Part shown: positions 19,968-29,122 of the stretch, piece after piece
Position numbering within the stretch: position 1 is the first letter of the stretch
How the letters are laid out: every line of letters begins with the position of its first letter
From: Gemmatimonadales bacterium
GTDB lineage: Bacteria > Gemmatimonadota > Gemmatimonadetes > Gemmatimonadales > GWC2-71-9
NCBI GenBank assembly: GCA_036265815.1
Contig: DATAOI010000005.1
Span: 62,001 to 126,000, forward strand
Length of the DNA: 64,000 bases
Reading direction: 5' to 3'
Translations under genes and position numbers: made by a program
The notes under the pieces: model-generated
What the model saw: the letters and a program-made list of their open reading frames with translations, nothing else
The model's database searches: none
What the model was told of the DNA's origin: nothing

Positions 19968-21434
19968 TTGGCTCGACTCGATCGTCTCATTCAGGTACTT
20001 CACGAGCAGCGGGCCGACGCCCTCCAGCTCGCGCCCGGCGCGCCGGCGTCCCTGGTCGGGAACGGCGCCCGGCGGCCGCTCACCCGCGATCCGCTGACCG
20101 ATACCCAGATCCTCGGGCTCCTCCGGGAGGTGGCCTCGGCCGAGCTGGCGCCCCGGCTGGGTGGGGGGGAGGCTCTCGCCTTTGTCTACCAGTCGCCCAG
20201 CGGTCCCGTGCGGGTGGAGCTCTCGCCGGGCGCTGCGGGCCCGCAGGTGCTGCTGCATCCGGTGGTAGCGCCCGCGGCACCGGCCGCCACTCCGCTGCCG
20301 GTGGCGGCGCCGGTTGCCAGGAGCGCGCAGGACCTGGCCGAGGCGCGCGCCGCGATGGACGACCTCTTCCGGCTGCTGGTCTCCTCCGGCTCCTCCGATC
20401 TCCACCTCCGAACCGGCGAGCCGCCCTTGCTCCGCCGCTCGGGCGAGCTGACCCGCGAGCCCCTGCCCGCCATCCCTGCCGAGCGGGTCGAGGCCATGCT
20501 CACGAGCATCATGACACCCCGGGAGATCGGGGAGTTGCGCGAGACCGGCGACACCGACTGGGCCTACGAGATCGACGGCCTGGCGCGGTTCCGCTGCAAC
20601 GCCGCCCGGGACCGGCACGGGCCGATGGCGGTCTTCCGGGTGATTCCGACCACAGTCCGTACCGCGGACGAGATGGGGCTGGGCCGCGAAGTTCAGAACC
20701 TCTGCTACCTCACCAAGGGTCTGGTGGTAGTGACCGGCCCCACTGGCTCGGGCAAGAGCACCACCCTCGCCGCGCTCATCGATCTCATCAACCGCACCCG
20801 GACCGATCACATCATCACCATCGAGGACCCGATCGAGTTCGTGCACCAGAGCAAGCGCTGCCTGGTGACCCAGCGGCAGGTGGCGGTCCACACCCGCTCG
20901 TTCAAGCATGCGCTGCGGGCCGCCCTGCGGGAGGACCCCGACATCATTATGGTCGGCGAGATGCGCGATCTGGAGACGGTCTCCATTGCCATCGAGACCG
21001 CGGAGACCGGGCACCTCGTGTTCGGGACACTCCACACGACCACCGCGTCCTCCACCATCGACCGGATCATCGACCAGTTCCCCGCGGACCGGCAGTCCCA
21101 GGTGCGGGTCATGCTGTCGGAATCGCTCCGGGGCGTCATCGCCCAGACGCTGTGCCGCAAGATCGGCGGGGGGCGGGTGGCCGCCCGGGAGATATTGCTG
21201 AGCACGCCGGCGGTGTCCAACCTGATCCGGGAGGGGAAAACCTTCCAGATTCCCTCGATCATGCAGACCAATCGCAAAGCGGGGATGGTCACGCTGAACG
21301 ACGCCCTGATGGAGCTGGTGGACGCCAAGCAGGTCGAGCCCAAGGAAGCCTACATGAAATCCGTCGAGAAGGCCGGGTTCGCCGCGGCGCTCAAGGCGAA
21401 GCGGCACGATGTGTCCTTCCTCGGCGAGGGATGA
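19968..21434 (+). CDS. pilT: PilT-like type IV pilus retraction ATPase with extended N-terminus
   Basis: 488 residues from a TTG with a GAG ribosome site; usual PilT is about 345-370. Residues from about 126 on are a complete secretion ATPase: the N-terminal SSGSSDLHLRTGEPPLLRRS domain, Walker A GPTGSGKST (257-265), the Asp box EDPIEFVHQS, the GEMRDLETVSIAIETAETGH Walker B region and the FGTLHTTTASSTIDRIID His box. The extra first 120 residues resemble a degenerate second copy of the PilT N-terminal domain, followed by an Ala/Pro linker. Expected to power pilus retraction, or an accessory role if a canonical PilT exists elsewhere. Confidence 0.88.
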   Translation: MARLDRLIQVLHEQRADALQLAPGAPASLVGNGARRPLTRDPLTDTQILGLLREVASAELAPRLGGGEALAFVYQSPSGPVRVELSPGAAGPQVLLHPVVAPAAPAATPLPVAAPVARSAQDLAEARAAMDDLFRLLVSSGSSDLHLRTGEPPLLRRSGELTREPLPAIPAERVEAMLTSIMTPREIGELRETGDTDWAYEIDGLARFRCNAARDRHGPMAVFRVIPTTVRTADEMGLGREVQNLCYLTKGLVVVTGPTGSGKSTTLAALIDLINRTRTDHIITIEDPIEFVHQSKRCLVTQRQVAVHTRSFKHALRAALREDPDIIMVGEMRDLETVSIAIETAETGHLVFGTLHTTTASSTIDRIIDQFPADRQSQVRVMLSESLRGVIAQTLCRKIGGGRVAAREILLSTPAVSNLIREGKTFQIPSIMQTNRKAGMVTLNDALMELVDAKQVEPKEAYMKSVEKAGFAAALKAKRHDVSFLGEG

Positions 21435-21444
21435 CGGCGGGCGG

Positions 21445-22230
21445 GTGGCCCCGCCGATCCTGGTGCTGGTCAATCCGCAGGACATCGTCAACATCGCCAG
21501 CGCCGTCCGGATCGCGAAGAACTTCGGACTCGAGCGGATGCGCCTGGTCGATCCCGAAGTGTTCGATCCCTACCGGATCGAAGGAATCGCGCACAACACG
21601 GCGGAGTTCGTGGCGCGCATCGAACAGGTGCCGACCCTGGCCGACGCGGTGGCCGACTGTGTCTACACCGCGGTGCTGACCGGGCGAGAGCGAGCCGCCA
21701 AGCGGCACACCCTGCGGCCCCGCGAGGCGGCGGCCGAGCTGGTGAGCCGGGCCGCCGCGGGGCCGGTGGCGATCGTCGCCGGGCGGGAAGACCGCGGGCT
21801 CACCAACGCAGAGCTCGATCTCTGCCATCTGGTGGTCACCATCGCCACCGATCCGGCGCATCCCTCGCTCAACCTCGCCCAGGCGGTGGCGATCATGGCG
21901 TACGAGAGCTGGAACGCGCGTGGCGGTGAACGGCTGCCCCTGAAGCCGCCGCGGAATCAGGCGGGTCCCGCGACCGCCGCCCAGCTCGAGACGCTCTTCG
22001 CCGACTGGCAGCGGGCCCTCTGGGCCATCGACTTCTTCAAGACCCGCCGCCCCGACAGCGTCATGCGCTCCTTCCGTGAGATCGTGCACCGCGCGGACCT
22101 CGACGGCCGGGAAGCCTCCCTGGTCCGGGCCATGGGCATCGAAGTGCTGCGGTACCTGGAGCGGGCCGGCGTCCCCTTCGCGGCCGATCCCGACGATTCC
22201 ACGGGCCATTCGAGCGGGAGCGACGCATGA
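21445..22230 (+). CDS. TrmJ-like SPOUT RNA 2'-O-methyltransferase
   Basis: 261 residues from the GTG at 21445 (PPILVLVNPQDIVNIASAVR is the family start; an in-frame GTG at 21409 overlaps pilT). The SPOUT knot is clear: NIASAVRIAKNFGLERMRLV, then GREDRGLTNAEL and the deep-knot SLNLAQAVAIMAYE that binds S-adenosylmethionine. The C-terminal helical extension (about 170-260) with the FFKTRRPD segment matches TrmJ, which 2'-O-methylates tRNA position 32. It could also be another TrmH-family enzyme. The next gene overlaps by ATGA. Confidence 0.85.
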   Translation: MAPPILVLVNPQDIVNIASAVRIAKNFGLERMRLVDPEVFDPYRIEGIAHNTAEFVARIEQVPTLADAVADCVYTAVLTGRERAAKRHTLRPREAAAELVSRAAAGPVAIVAGREDRGLTNAELDLCHLVVTIATDPAHPSLNLAQAVAIMAYESWNARGGERLPLKPPRNQAGPATAAQLETLFADWQRALWAIDFFKTRRPDSVMRSFREIVHRADLDGREASLVRAMGIEVLRYLERAGVPFAADPDDSTGHSSGSDA

Positions 22231-22757
22231 CTCGTCTGCGCTCGAGCGCGTACTGGGCGGCCAATCGCTACGCGGATGCCGAGGTCGAGCCCGCCGCCGC
22301 GGCGCCGCTGGACGATCTGCCCGCGGCGGCGGCGGCGCGCTTCGCGGCGCTCCGGAAGGGCCTGCTGGCGCTTCCCGGGGTGGCGGAGAGCGTGCGCTTC
22401 ATGGGGACCAGCTGGCGCTGGGCCTGGGAATACGGCCTGGGAAACCGCAAGCTGTGCTGGGTGCACGTGGTGGGCGACGCGCTCTCCGCCACCTTCACCC
22501 TGAGCGAGTCCGAGGAGGACCGCTTCCGCCGCGCCGCCCGGCCGGCGGCGGCGATTGCCCGGGCGGTGCAGGAGGGACAGCGTACCGGTCCGGTCAAGTG
22601 GTGCTGGCTGGAGCTGGACGACCGCCGCGCCGTGGACGCGTTTCTCCGGCTGGCGGCCCGCAAGGCCGAGTGGCTGGCCGAGCGCCCGACGCCGCACCGC
22701 GCTCCCAAGCCGCGTGCTCGGCCGGACCCCGAGGATGGCGGGATCGAAGCCGAGTGA
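22227..22757 (+). CDS. Small protein, DUF3788-like
   Basis: 176 residues, overlapping the methyltransferase by ATGA. The core (MGTSWRWAWEYGLGNRKLCW...GDALSATFTLSESEEDRFRRA...KWCWLELDDRRAVDAFLRL) resembles proteins of the DUF3788/YdhG-like fold. A basic, proline-rich tail follows. Function is not known. Assignment is by pattern recollection only. Confidence 0.6.
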   Translation: MTRLRSSAYWAANRYADAEVEPAAAAPLDDLPAAAAARFAALRKGLLALPGVAESVRFMGTSWRWAWEYGLGNRKLCWVHVVGDALSATFTLSESEEDRFRRAARPAAAIARAVQEGQRTGPVKWCWLELDDRRAVDAFLRLAARKAEWLAERPTPHRAPKPRARPDPEDGGIEAE

Positions 22758-22784
22758 AACGCTCCCATTAGCCGAGGGCTCGGG

Positions 22785-22812
22785 TTGAATAATCGGATGG
22801 GTGCACTTTACT
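22785..22812 (+). promoter_or_regulatory. Candidate promoter of the act operon
   Basis: TTGAAT (22785-22790) and TTTACT (22807-22812) are separated by 16 bp, in the only sizeable gap before actA. The predicted start is about 22819. Confidence 0.5.
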
Positions 22813-22823
22813 TTGGCGCGCAA

Positions 22824-22837
22824 GTGAATCGCTTCAC
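22824..22837. promoter_or_regulatory. Inverted repeat upstream of actA
   Basis: GTGAA-TCGC-TTCAC lies about 36 bp before the actA start, just after the predicted transcription start. The same GTGAA-N4-TTCAC core, with longer arms, occurs at a similar distance before the cupredoxin gene (32980-32999), suggesting a shared CRP/FNR-type regulator. A site downstream of the start would fit repression. Confidence 0.4.
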
Positions 22838-22872
22838 GAGCAGCGGTGCGCCACTCCCTCAGCACGGGATCG

Positions 22873-23463
22873 ATGATGCGTACGTTGGCGATCGTGGTCG
22901 GCGGCCTCGGGGCCGGCGCGCTGGCGACTTTCCTGGCCTTGACCGGCCCGTCCACCCAGGCGCAGCAAGCCAAAGCGGTCGCCGATTCGATCGGGGCCCC
23001 GGTCCTCTCCGATAGCGGAGCGCTCAAGGGTCCGCGTCAGCCGATCTTCTTCCGCCACGACATTCACGCTGGACAGTTCAAGATCCAATGTCAGTACTGC
23101 CACTATTCCGTGGCGGTCTCGCCGGAGCCCGGCATCCCCTCGATGCAGACCTGCATGGGGTGCCACCTGGTCATCGGCGGCAGCGACAGCTCGGCCAAGA
23201 CCGAGATCAAGAAGGTGCGCCAGGCCTGGACCGAGAAGAAGCCGGTCGAGTGGGTGCGCGTGCATTACCTCGCGCGGCACGCCCACTTCCCCCACCAGCG
23301 GCACATCAAGGCGCTGGGACCGAACGCCTGCATCACCTGCCATGGCGAGGTCCAGCGCATGCCCCAGGTCTACCGGGTGAACAACGTCAACAACATGGGA
23401 TTCTGCATCACCTGCCATGTCCAGCGGAAGGTCTCGCGAGACTGCTCGGTATGTCATTATTGA
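22873..23463 (+). CDS. actA: Alternative complex III subunit A, pentaheme cytochrome c
   Basis: 196 residues from the ATG at 22873 (GTG at 22846 is an alternative). A signal-anchor helix is followed by five CxxCH haem sites: CQYCH, CMGCH, CITCH, CITCH and CSVCH, with extra His for bis-His ligation (FRHDIHAG, HAHFPHQRH). The protein matches the multihaem cytochrome of alternative complex III, which takes electrons from the quinol-oxidising core in the periplasm. First gene of the contiguous actABCDEF cluster. Confidence 0.92.
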   Translation: MMRTLAIVVGGLGAGALATFLALTGPSTQAQQAKAVADSIGAPVLSDSGALKGPRQPIFFRHDIHAGQFKIQCQYCHYSVAVSPEPGIPSMQTCMGCHLVIGGSDSSAKTEIKKVRQAWTEKKPVEWVRVHYLARHAHFPHQRHIKALGPNACITCHGEVQRMPQVYRVNNVNNMGFCITCHVQRKVSRDCSVCHY

Positions 23464-23512
23464 GTCTCCCGCCGCTCCGCCGAACCGCGGGCCGAGAGAA
23501 CGAGGATTCACG

Positions 23513-26512
23513 ATGACGGATGTCACTCCGGAATCACCGATGGATCGCCGGAAGTTCCTGACCGTTCTGGGGGTCACCGGCGGGGGAGCGATGGCCCTCA
23601 CCGGCTGCTCCACCAGCGGAGTGGAAAAGCTGGTGCCCTATCTGGTCCAGTCCGAGGACCAGATCCCCGGCCTGGCCACATGGTACGCCGGCACCTGCAC
23701 CGAGTGCTCGACCGGATGCGGAGTCCACGTGCGGACCCGGGAAGGCCGCGCCGTCAAGCTGGAGGGCAACCCGGAGCACCCGGTGAATCAGGGGAAGCTC
23801 TGCGCCCGGGGCCAGGCCGCGCTCCAGGGTCTCTACAATCCGAGCCGGCTCAAGGGGCCGATGGCCCGGAACCCCGCGGGGGGCTTCAAGGAGATCACCT
23901 GGGACGAGGCGATCGGCCAGCTCGCGGGAAAACTGACGGCGGCCGGCGGCAAAGTGGCGGTGATCTCCGGCGCCGGCCGAGGCACGTTCTCCGACCTGCT
24001 GGCCGACTGGACCGCCGCGCTGGGCGGGAGACTGGTGCGGTACGACTCCTTCGATCACGAGCCGCTCCGGGCCGCCAACCGCCAGGTCTTCGGCATCGAC
24101 AAGCTGCCGGCGCACGATTTCGCCAAGGCCAAATACATCGTGTCGTTCGGGGCGGACTTCCTGGAGACCTGGCTGGCGCCGATCGAGAACCAGCGGGGCT
24201 TCGCCCAGTCGCACGGCTTCAGCAGCGGCGACATGGCGAAGTTCGTCTACGCCTCCTCGCGGATGGATCTCACCGGCCTCAACGCCGACGAGTGGCTCGC
24301 CCTCCGTCCCGGGACCGAGACCGCGCTCGCCCTGGCGATGGCGCACCTGGTCGCCGCGGAGCGGGGCGCCCCGGCGGCGGTGACTGCCGCGCTCGCCCAG
24401 TTCACCCCCGGCATGGCGGCGCAGGAGACCGGCATCCCCGCGCCCCGGATCGAGCAGCTGGCCCGCGAGTTCGCCGCGGCGCGGCCGAGCCTCGCGGTGG
24501 CTGGCGGCGCCGGAGCGCAGCACGCCGGGGCGGTCGAGCTCTGCGCCGCGGTCAACCTGCTCAACTTTGTCGCGGGCAACGTCGGCGAGACCGTGCGCTT
24601 CGGTGCCGACCTTGGCTCGGGAGATGGCTACGGCGCGCTGGATAAGCTGGCCACCGCGGCGGCGGCCGGCGAGGTGGCCGTGCTGCTGGTGCACGAGGCC
24701 AACCCGGTGTACACCGTGCCCAAGGCGAGCGGCTTCGCCGACCGGTTCCGCAAGGCGGGATTCAAGGTCTCGACCTCGATGTTTCTGGACGAGACCAGCA
24801 GGCTCTGCGATCTGATCCTCCCGCAGCATCACGCACTCGAGCGGTGGGACGACCTGACGCCGCGGGCCGGGGTACGCAGCCTGATGCAGCCGGTGATGCA
24901 ACCGGTATTCAACACCATGGCCACCGGCGACCTGCTGCTCCGGGTCTCGCAGAAGGCGGGCGGGGCGCTGGCCGCGTTCAATGCGCCCTCCTACGAGGCG
25001 CACCTGCGGAGCCGCTGGCAGACCATCGCGACCCAGCATGGCGCGCCGGACGCGGAGGAATACTGGCGCCAGGCGCTGCAACGCGGCGGCGTGTTCGATG
25101 CCGTGGTCGGCGGTCCGGAAGTGACGCTTGCGGCGGGCGCCGCCCAGATGGCCTATACCAAGCCGGCATTCGAGGGCAACGGTGCGTTCGTCTTCGCCGC
25201 CTACCCACACGGGCTGCTGCACGATGGCCGCGGGGCCAACAAGCCCTGGCTGCTGGAGAACGCCGACCCGGTCACCAAGATCACCTGGCACTCCTGGGTC
25301 GAGCTCCATCCTGACGCCGCTGCCAGGCTCGATGTCCGCGACGGGGAGATCGTCCGCCTGACCTCCCCTCACGGACAGATCGAGGCTCCGGTCTTCATCT
25401 ATCCGGGGGTGCATCCCGATGTCGTGGCCGTGCCGCTCGGGCTGGGCCACACGGAGTACGGCGCCTTCGCGCAGGGACGGGGTGTCAACGCACTCGACCT
25501 GCTGGGCGCGTCCAAGGGCGAGTTCATCCCGTACGTCTCGACTCGAGTCGCGGTCACCAAGACGGGCGAGTACAAGAAGCTCGCCAGCGTGGCCGGAGTC
25601 CCCCGGCAGCTGGGCCGGGGCATCGCCGAAGCGATCCCACTCGCCGCGGCACGCAAGGGGCTCACGATCGAGCAGGCCTACCTGGAGGAGGGCGAGGGGG
25701 AGAGCGAGCTCAAAGTCGAGCGTGAGCTGCCGGCGCTCAAGGGCTGGAGCGAGGAGCAGCACCAGGCCACCCAGTACGGCAACTACCCCGGCGACCATCC
25801 CCAGTGGGGCATGGCGATCGACCTGGCCAAGTGCACCGGCTGCCAGGCGTGCGTCACCGCGTGCTACGCGGAGAACAACATCCCGACGGTGGGCGAGGCA
25901 GAGATTCTTCGCGGGCGGGAGATGACCTGGATGCGCATCGAGCGGTACTGGGAGGGCGGCGAAGCGCCCGGCGAGCCGATCTCCGCGCGCTTCATTCCCA
26001 TGCTCTGCCAGCACTGCGCCAACGCGCCGTGCGAGCCGGTGTGCCCGGTGTACGCCGCCTATCACACGCCGGACGGACTCAACGCGCAGGTGTACAACCG
26101 CTGCGTGGGCACCCGCTACTGCGCCAACAACTGCCCCTACAAGGTGCGCTACTTCAACTGGTACAAGTACAACGAGATGGCCTGGCCGGAGCCGCTCAAC
26201 CTGCAGCTCAACCCGGACGTGACCGTGCGGGCGCGCGGGGTGATGGAGAAGTGCACCTTCTGCATCCAGCGCATCCGCGGCGCCCAGAACCAGGCCCGGC
26301 TGGAGAATCGCACCATGCGGGACGGCGAGTTCACCACCGCCTGCGCCCAGGCCTGCCCGTCGGACGCCATCGTCTTCGGGAACGTGGTCGACCCGTCGAG
26401 CCGGGTGGCCGCCCTCAAGAAGGATCCGCGAGGGTACCGCGTGCTGGAGGAGGTCAACACCCGCTCGGCGATCACCTACCTCGCCAAGGTCCTGCAGCCG
26501 GTGGAGGCATAA
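23513..26512 (+). CDS. actB: Alternative complex III subunit B, Mo-oxidoreductase-like/FeS protein
   Basis: 999 residues. A Tat signal with lipobox (MDRRKFLTVLG...MALTGC) precedes a molybdopterin-oxidoreductase-like region (about 50-680) beginning with CTECSTGCGVHV, then an iron-sulfur domain with four cluster motifs: CTGCQACVTACYAENN, CQHCANAPCEPVCPVY, CVGTRYCANNCPY and CTFCIQRI...CAQACPSDA. This fusion is characteristic of ActB; in characterised complexes the first domain has no molybdenum cofactor. It sits at the membrane surface and relays electrons from quinol towards the haems. Confidence 0.94.
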   Translation: MTDVTPESPMDRRKFLTVLGVTGGGAMALTGCSTSGVEKLVPYLVQSEDQIPGLATWYAGTCTECSTGCGVHVRTREGRAVKLEGNPEHPVNQGKLCARGQAALQGLYNPSRLKGPMARNPAGGFKEITWDEAIGQLAGKLTAAGGKVAVISGAGRGTFSDLLADWTAALGGRLVRYDSFDHEPLRAANRQVFGIDKLPAHDFAKAKYIVSFGADFLETWLAPIENQRGFAQSHGFSSGDMAKFVYASSRMDLTGLNADEWLALRPGTETALALAMAHLVAAERGAPAAVTAALAQFTPGMAAQETGIPAPRIEQLAREFAAARPSLAVAGGAGAQHAGAVELCAAVNLLNFVAGNVGETVRFGADLGSGDGYGALDKLATAAAAGEVAVLLVHEANPVYTVPKASGFADRFRKAGFKVSTSMFLDETSRLCDLILPQHHALERWDDLTPRAGVRSLMQPVMQPVFNTMATGDLLLRVSQKAGGALAAFNAPSYEAHLRSRWQTIATQHGAPDAEEYWRQALQRGGVFDAVVGGPEVTLAAGAAQMAYTKPAFEGNGAFVFAAYPHGLLHDGRGANKPWLLENADPVTKITWHSWVELHPDAAARLDVRDGEIVRLTSPHGQIEAPVFIYPGVHPDVVAVPLGLGHTEYGAFAQGRGVNALDLLGASKGEFIPYVSTRVAVTKTGEYKKLASVAGVPRQLGRGIAEAIPLAAARKGLTIEQAYLEEGEGESELKVERELPALKGWSEEQHQATQYGNYPGDHPQWGMAIDLAKCTGCQACVTACYAENNIPTVGEAEILRGREMTWMRIERYWEGGEAPGEPISARFIPMLCQHCANAPCEPVCPVYAAYHTPDGLNAQVYNRCVGTRYCANNCPYKVRYFNWYKYNEMAWPEPLNLQLNPDVTVRARGVMEKCTFCIQRIRGAQNQARLENRTMRDGEFTTACAQACPSDAIVFGNVVDPSSRVAALKKDPRGYRVLEEVNTRSAITYLAKVLQPVEA

Positions 26513-26515
26513 CCG

Positions 26516-27889
26516 ATGGCCGTCGTTGCCGAACCGAAATTGCCGACCAGCGTCCACGGCGACCTGGTCATCACCCAGACGCACGCCGACGTCACCAACG
26601 ACGTCGTGGGGACGCTGAGCCGGCCGACGCGGGGATACCTGATCCTGCTGTTCGGCGCGGTCTCCCTCTTCCTGGTCGGCGTGCTCACCTTCCTGACGCT
26701 GGTCAAGGACGGCCTGGGGCACGCCGGGTACAACCCGCCGATCTTCTGGAGCGTGTACATCACCACGTTCGTGTTCTGGATCGGTATCGGCCATGCGGGC
26801 ACGCTCATCTCCGCCATTCTCTTTCTCTTCCGGTCGCCGTGGCGGACGGCGGTCTACCGCTCCACCGAGGCCATGACCGTGTTCGCGGTCATGACCGCGG
26901 GACTGTTCCCGATCATCCACATCGGACGGCAGTGGATCTTCTACTGGCTGCTTCCCTATCCCAACCAGCGGTACCTCTGGCCCAACTTCAAATCGCCGCT
27001 GATCTGGGACGTGTTCGCGATCTCCACCTACCTCACGGTGTCGACCGTCTTCCTGGTCCTCGGGCTGGTTCCGGACGTCTCGGCGGTGCGGGACAAGGTG
27101 GGCGGCTGGCGGAGGTCGGTCTATTCGCTCACGGCGGTGGGATGGCAGGGCACCGACAACCAGTGGCGGCACTACTCGCGGGCCTACCTCTATCTGGCCG
27201 CCCTGGCCACGCCGCTGGTGCTCTCGGTCCACTCGGTGGTGTCGTGGGACTTCGCCTCCTCCATCGTTCCCGGGTGGCACGGCACCATCTTCGCTCCCTA
27301 CTTCGTGGCCGGAGCCATCTACTCCGGCCTCGGCATGGTGCTCACCCTGATCATCCCGCTTCGCCGGGCGCTCCGGATCGAGCACATGATCACCCCGTAT
27401 CACTTCGACAATCTGGGCAAGCTGACCCTGTTTACCGGCTCGATCCTGTTCTACGCCTACAGCATGGAATACTTCGTCGCCTGGTACAGCGGCAGCCCAT
27501 TCGAGCAGACCACCTTCTTCCTGCGGCCCTTCGGCCCGATGTGGTGGGCGGGGTGGAGCATGATCATCTGCAACGCTTTCGTGTCGCAGCTCCTGTGGTT
27601 CAAGAAAATCCGGACCAACCTGACCTCGCTGTTCGTGATCTCGATTTTCGTCAATATCGGGATGTGGTTCGAGCGCTACGTCATCATCGCCTCCTCGCTC
27701 AGCAACGATTACATCCCGTGGGCCTGGTCCGGCATGAACCCGACCTGGGCGGACTGGGGCATCCTCGCCGGCTCCTTCGGCTGGTTCGGGATGTGGTTCC
27801 TGCTGTTCGCCAAGAGCTTCCCGATCGTCGCGATCCAGGAGATCAAGGAGATGATCCCCATGCCGCGGCTACGGGGAGGACACCACTGA
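26516..27889 (+). CDS. actC: Alternative complex III subunit C, NrfD-like membrane quinol site
   Basis: 457 residues with about ten hydrophobic helices. It is NrfD/PsrC-like; the segment YITTFVFWIGIGHAGTLISA near residue 80-100 and the following His/Trp residues lie where quinol is bound in this family. It starts 4 bp after actB and overlaps actD. It is one of two related integral membrane subunits (with ActF) in the complex. Confidence 0.94.
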   Translation: MAVVAEPKLPTSVHGDLVITQTHADVTNDVVGTLSRPTRGYLILLFGAVSLFLVGVLTFLTLVKDGLGHAGYNPPIFWSVYITTFVFWIGIGHAGTLISAILFLFRSPWRTAVYRSTEAMTVFAVMTAGLFPIIHIGRQWIFYWLLPYPNQRYLWPNFKSPLIWDVFAISTYLTVSTVFLVLGLVPDVSAVRDKVGGWRRSVYSLTAVGWQGTDNQWRHYSRAYLYLAALATPLVLSVHSVVSWDFASSIVPGWHGTIFAPYFVAGAIYSGLGMVLTLIIPLRRALRIEHMITPYHFDNLGKLTLFTGSILFYAYSMEYFVAWYSGSPFEQTTFFLRPFGPMWWAGWSMIICNAFVSQLLWFKKIRTNLTSLFVISIFVNIGMWFERYVIIASSLSNDYIPWAWSGMNPTWADWGILAGSFGWFGMWFLLFAKSFPIVAIQEIKEMIPMPRLRGGHH

Positions 27890-28419
27890 TGGCGCTCATG
27901 AGGCGGACCCCCCGCCGGGTGCCCGGACTGCTGGCGTCGTTCGTCCATGTGGACGCCGCGGCCGATGCCATTCGAGCGTTGCGCGCGCGGGGTCACCGGA
28001 ATCTGGTGGTCTACTCGGCGGCTCCCAACCACGAGATCGAGGAGGCGCTCGATCACTCGGTGAGCCCGGTGCGGCTGTTCACCCTCATCGGCGGCCTCAC
28101 CGGCTGCGCCGCGGGCTTCGGCATGACGCTCTGGATGTCCTTCGACTGGCCCACCCTGGTCGGCGGCAAGCCGATCGGCTCGATCCCGCCATACGTGGTG
28201 ATCGCCTTCGAGCTGACCATCCTGCTCGGCGCCCTCAGCACGGTGGCGGGCCTCGCACTGTTCAGCGTGCTGATGGGCAAGCGCGGGATCGCCTACGATC
28301 CCAAGTACAGCGACGACCAGATCGGGGTGTTCGTTCCCAGCGGCGCCGACCAGCTCGGCTCGCTGGAGCAACTGCTCCGCTCGGCGGGAGCGGTGGAGGT
28401 GCGTCATGAAGCCGCGTGA
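27889..28419 (+). CDS. actD: Alternative complex III subunit D (DUF3341)
   Basis: 176 residues; its ATG overlaps the actC stop. A cytoplasmic N-terminal domain (PGLLASFVHVDAAADAIRAL...LVVYSAAP) is followed by two membrane helices around the PIGSIPPYVVIAFELTILLG segment. This matches the small DUF3341 subunit of the complex. The last 14 bases overlap actE. Confidence 0.92.
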   Translation: MALMRRTPRRVPGLLASFVHVDAAADAIRALRARGHRNLVVYSAAPNHEIEEALDHSVSPVRLFTLIGGLTGCAAGFGMTLWMSFDWPTLVGGKPIGSIPPYVVIAFELTILLGALSTVAGLALFSVLMGKRGIAYDPKYSDDQIGVFVPSGADQLGSLEQLLRSAGAVEVRHEAA

Positions 28420-29122
28420 GCCGCGCTGGGCCTCGCTCGCCGTGCGGACCGCGCTCCTGGCCGCGCTGAGTCTGGGCGCGGGCGGGTGCGACTGGTGGTA
28501 CGATCGGGTGCCCTCCCCGGACGATCTCTGGCACATCATTCCGGTACTGGATCACATGATCCGTGCGCGCTACGTGCATCCCTACCAGACCGCCGGTGTG
28601 CCGCGGTACACGCCGGCGGGCGCCGTCCCGGTCAGCGGCGGTGAGCCGGACTGGTCGGGCGAGTGGGTCACCGGGAAGACGACCACGGCCGACGCGCTCA
28701 AGAACCCCTACGCGGCGGCCTCCGGCGGGCACGCCTCTCCGCCGGGGCCGAGCGTGGCGGTCATCCCCCGGGACGTCGACGCCGCGGGCGATACCCTGTT
28801 CCATACCTATTGCTCCGTGTGTCACGGGCCGGGTGGCGCCGCCAACGGCACGGTCACCTCCCGCATCGGCGCGCCGTCCCTCCTCACCGGCCGCGCCCGC
28901 GGATACAGCGACGGGTACATCTACAGCATCATTCGTTACGGTCGAGGCGTCATGCCGCGCTACGGCGACAAGGTGTACCTGCCCAGTGACCGCTGGGCCA
29001 TCGTAAACCACGTGCGCAAGCTGCAGGCGGAGACGCCGGCCGGGCCCGAGCCGGCGGGAGCGGAGAAGGGGATTCCGCCGACCGCCAGCGCCACCGGGTC
29101 GACCGGCGAGGTGGCGCCATGA
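28406..29122 (+). CDS. actE: Alternative complex III subunit E, monohaem cytochrome c lipoprotein
   Basis: 238 residues. Lipoprotein signal ending LGAGGC; one haem site, CSVCH, with the distal Met in GVMPRYGDK. It matches the monohaem cytochrome subunit that hands electrons to soluble carriers or directly to a terminal oxidase. The tail is Pro/Ala-rich. Overlaps actD and actF. Confidence 0.92.
   Translation: MKPREPRWASLAVRTALLAALSLGAGGCDWWYDRVPSPDDLWHIIPVLDHMIRARYVHPYQTAGVPRYTPAGAVPVSGGEPDWSGEWVTGKTTTADALKNPYAAASGGHASPPGPSVAVIPRDVDAAGDTLFHTYCSVCHGPGGAANGTVTSRIGAPSLLTGRARGYSDGYIYSIIRYGRGVMPRYGDKVYLPSDRWAIVNHVRKLQAETPAGPEPAGAEKGIPPTASATGSTGEVAP

Noticed and set aside
23534-27403. 1289-codon open frame on the minus strand opposite actB/actC
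   Set aside because: It is the GC-rich antisense shadow of actB and actC; composition is low-complexity and no domain is visible, while the plus-strand genes have full motif sets.
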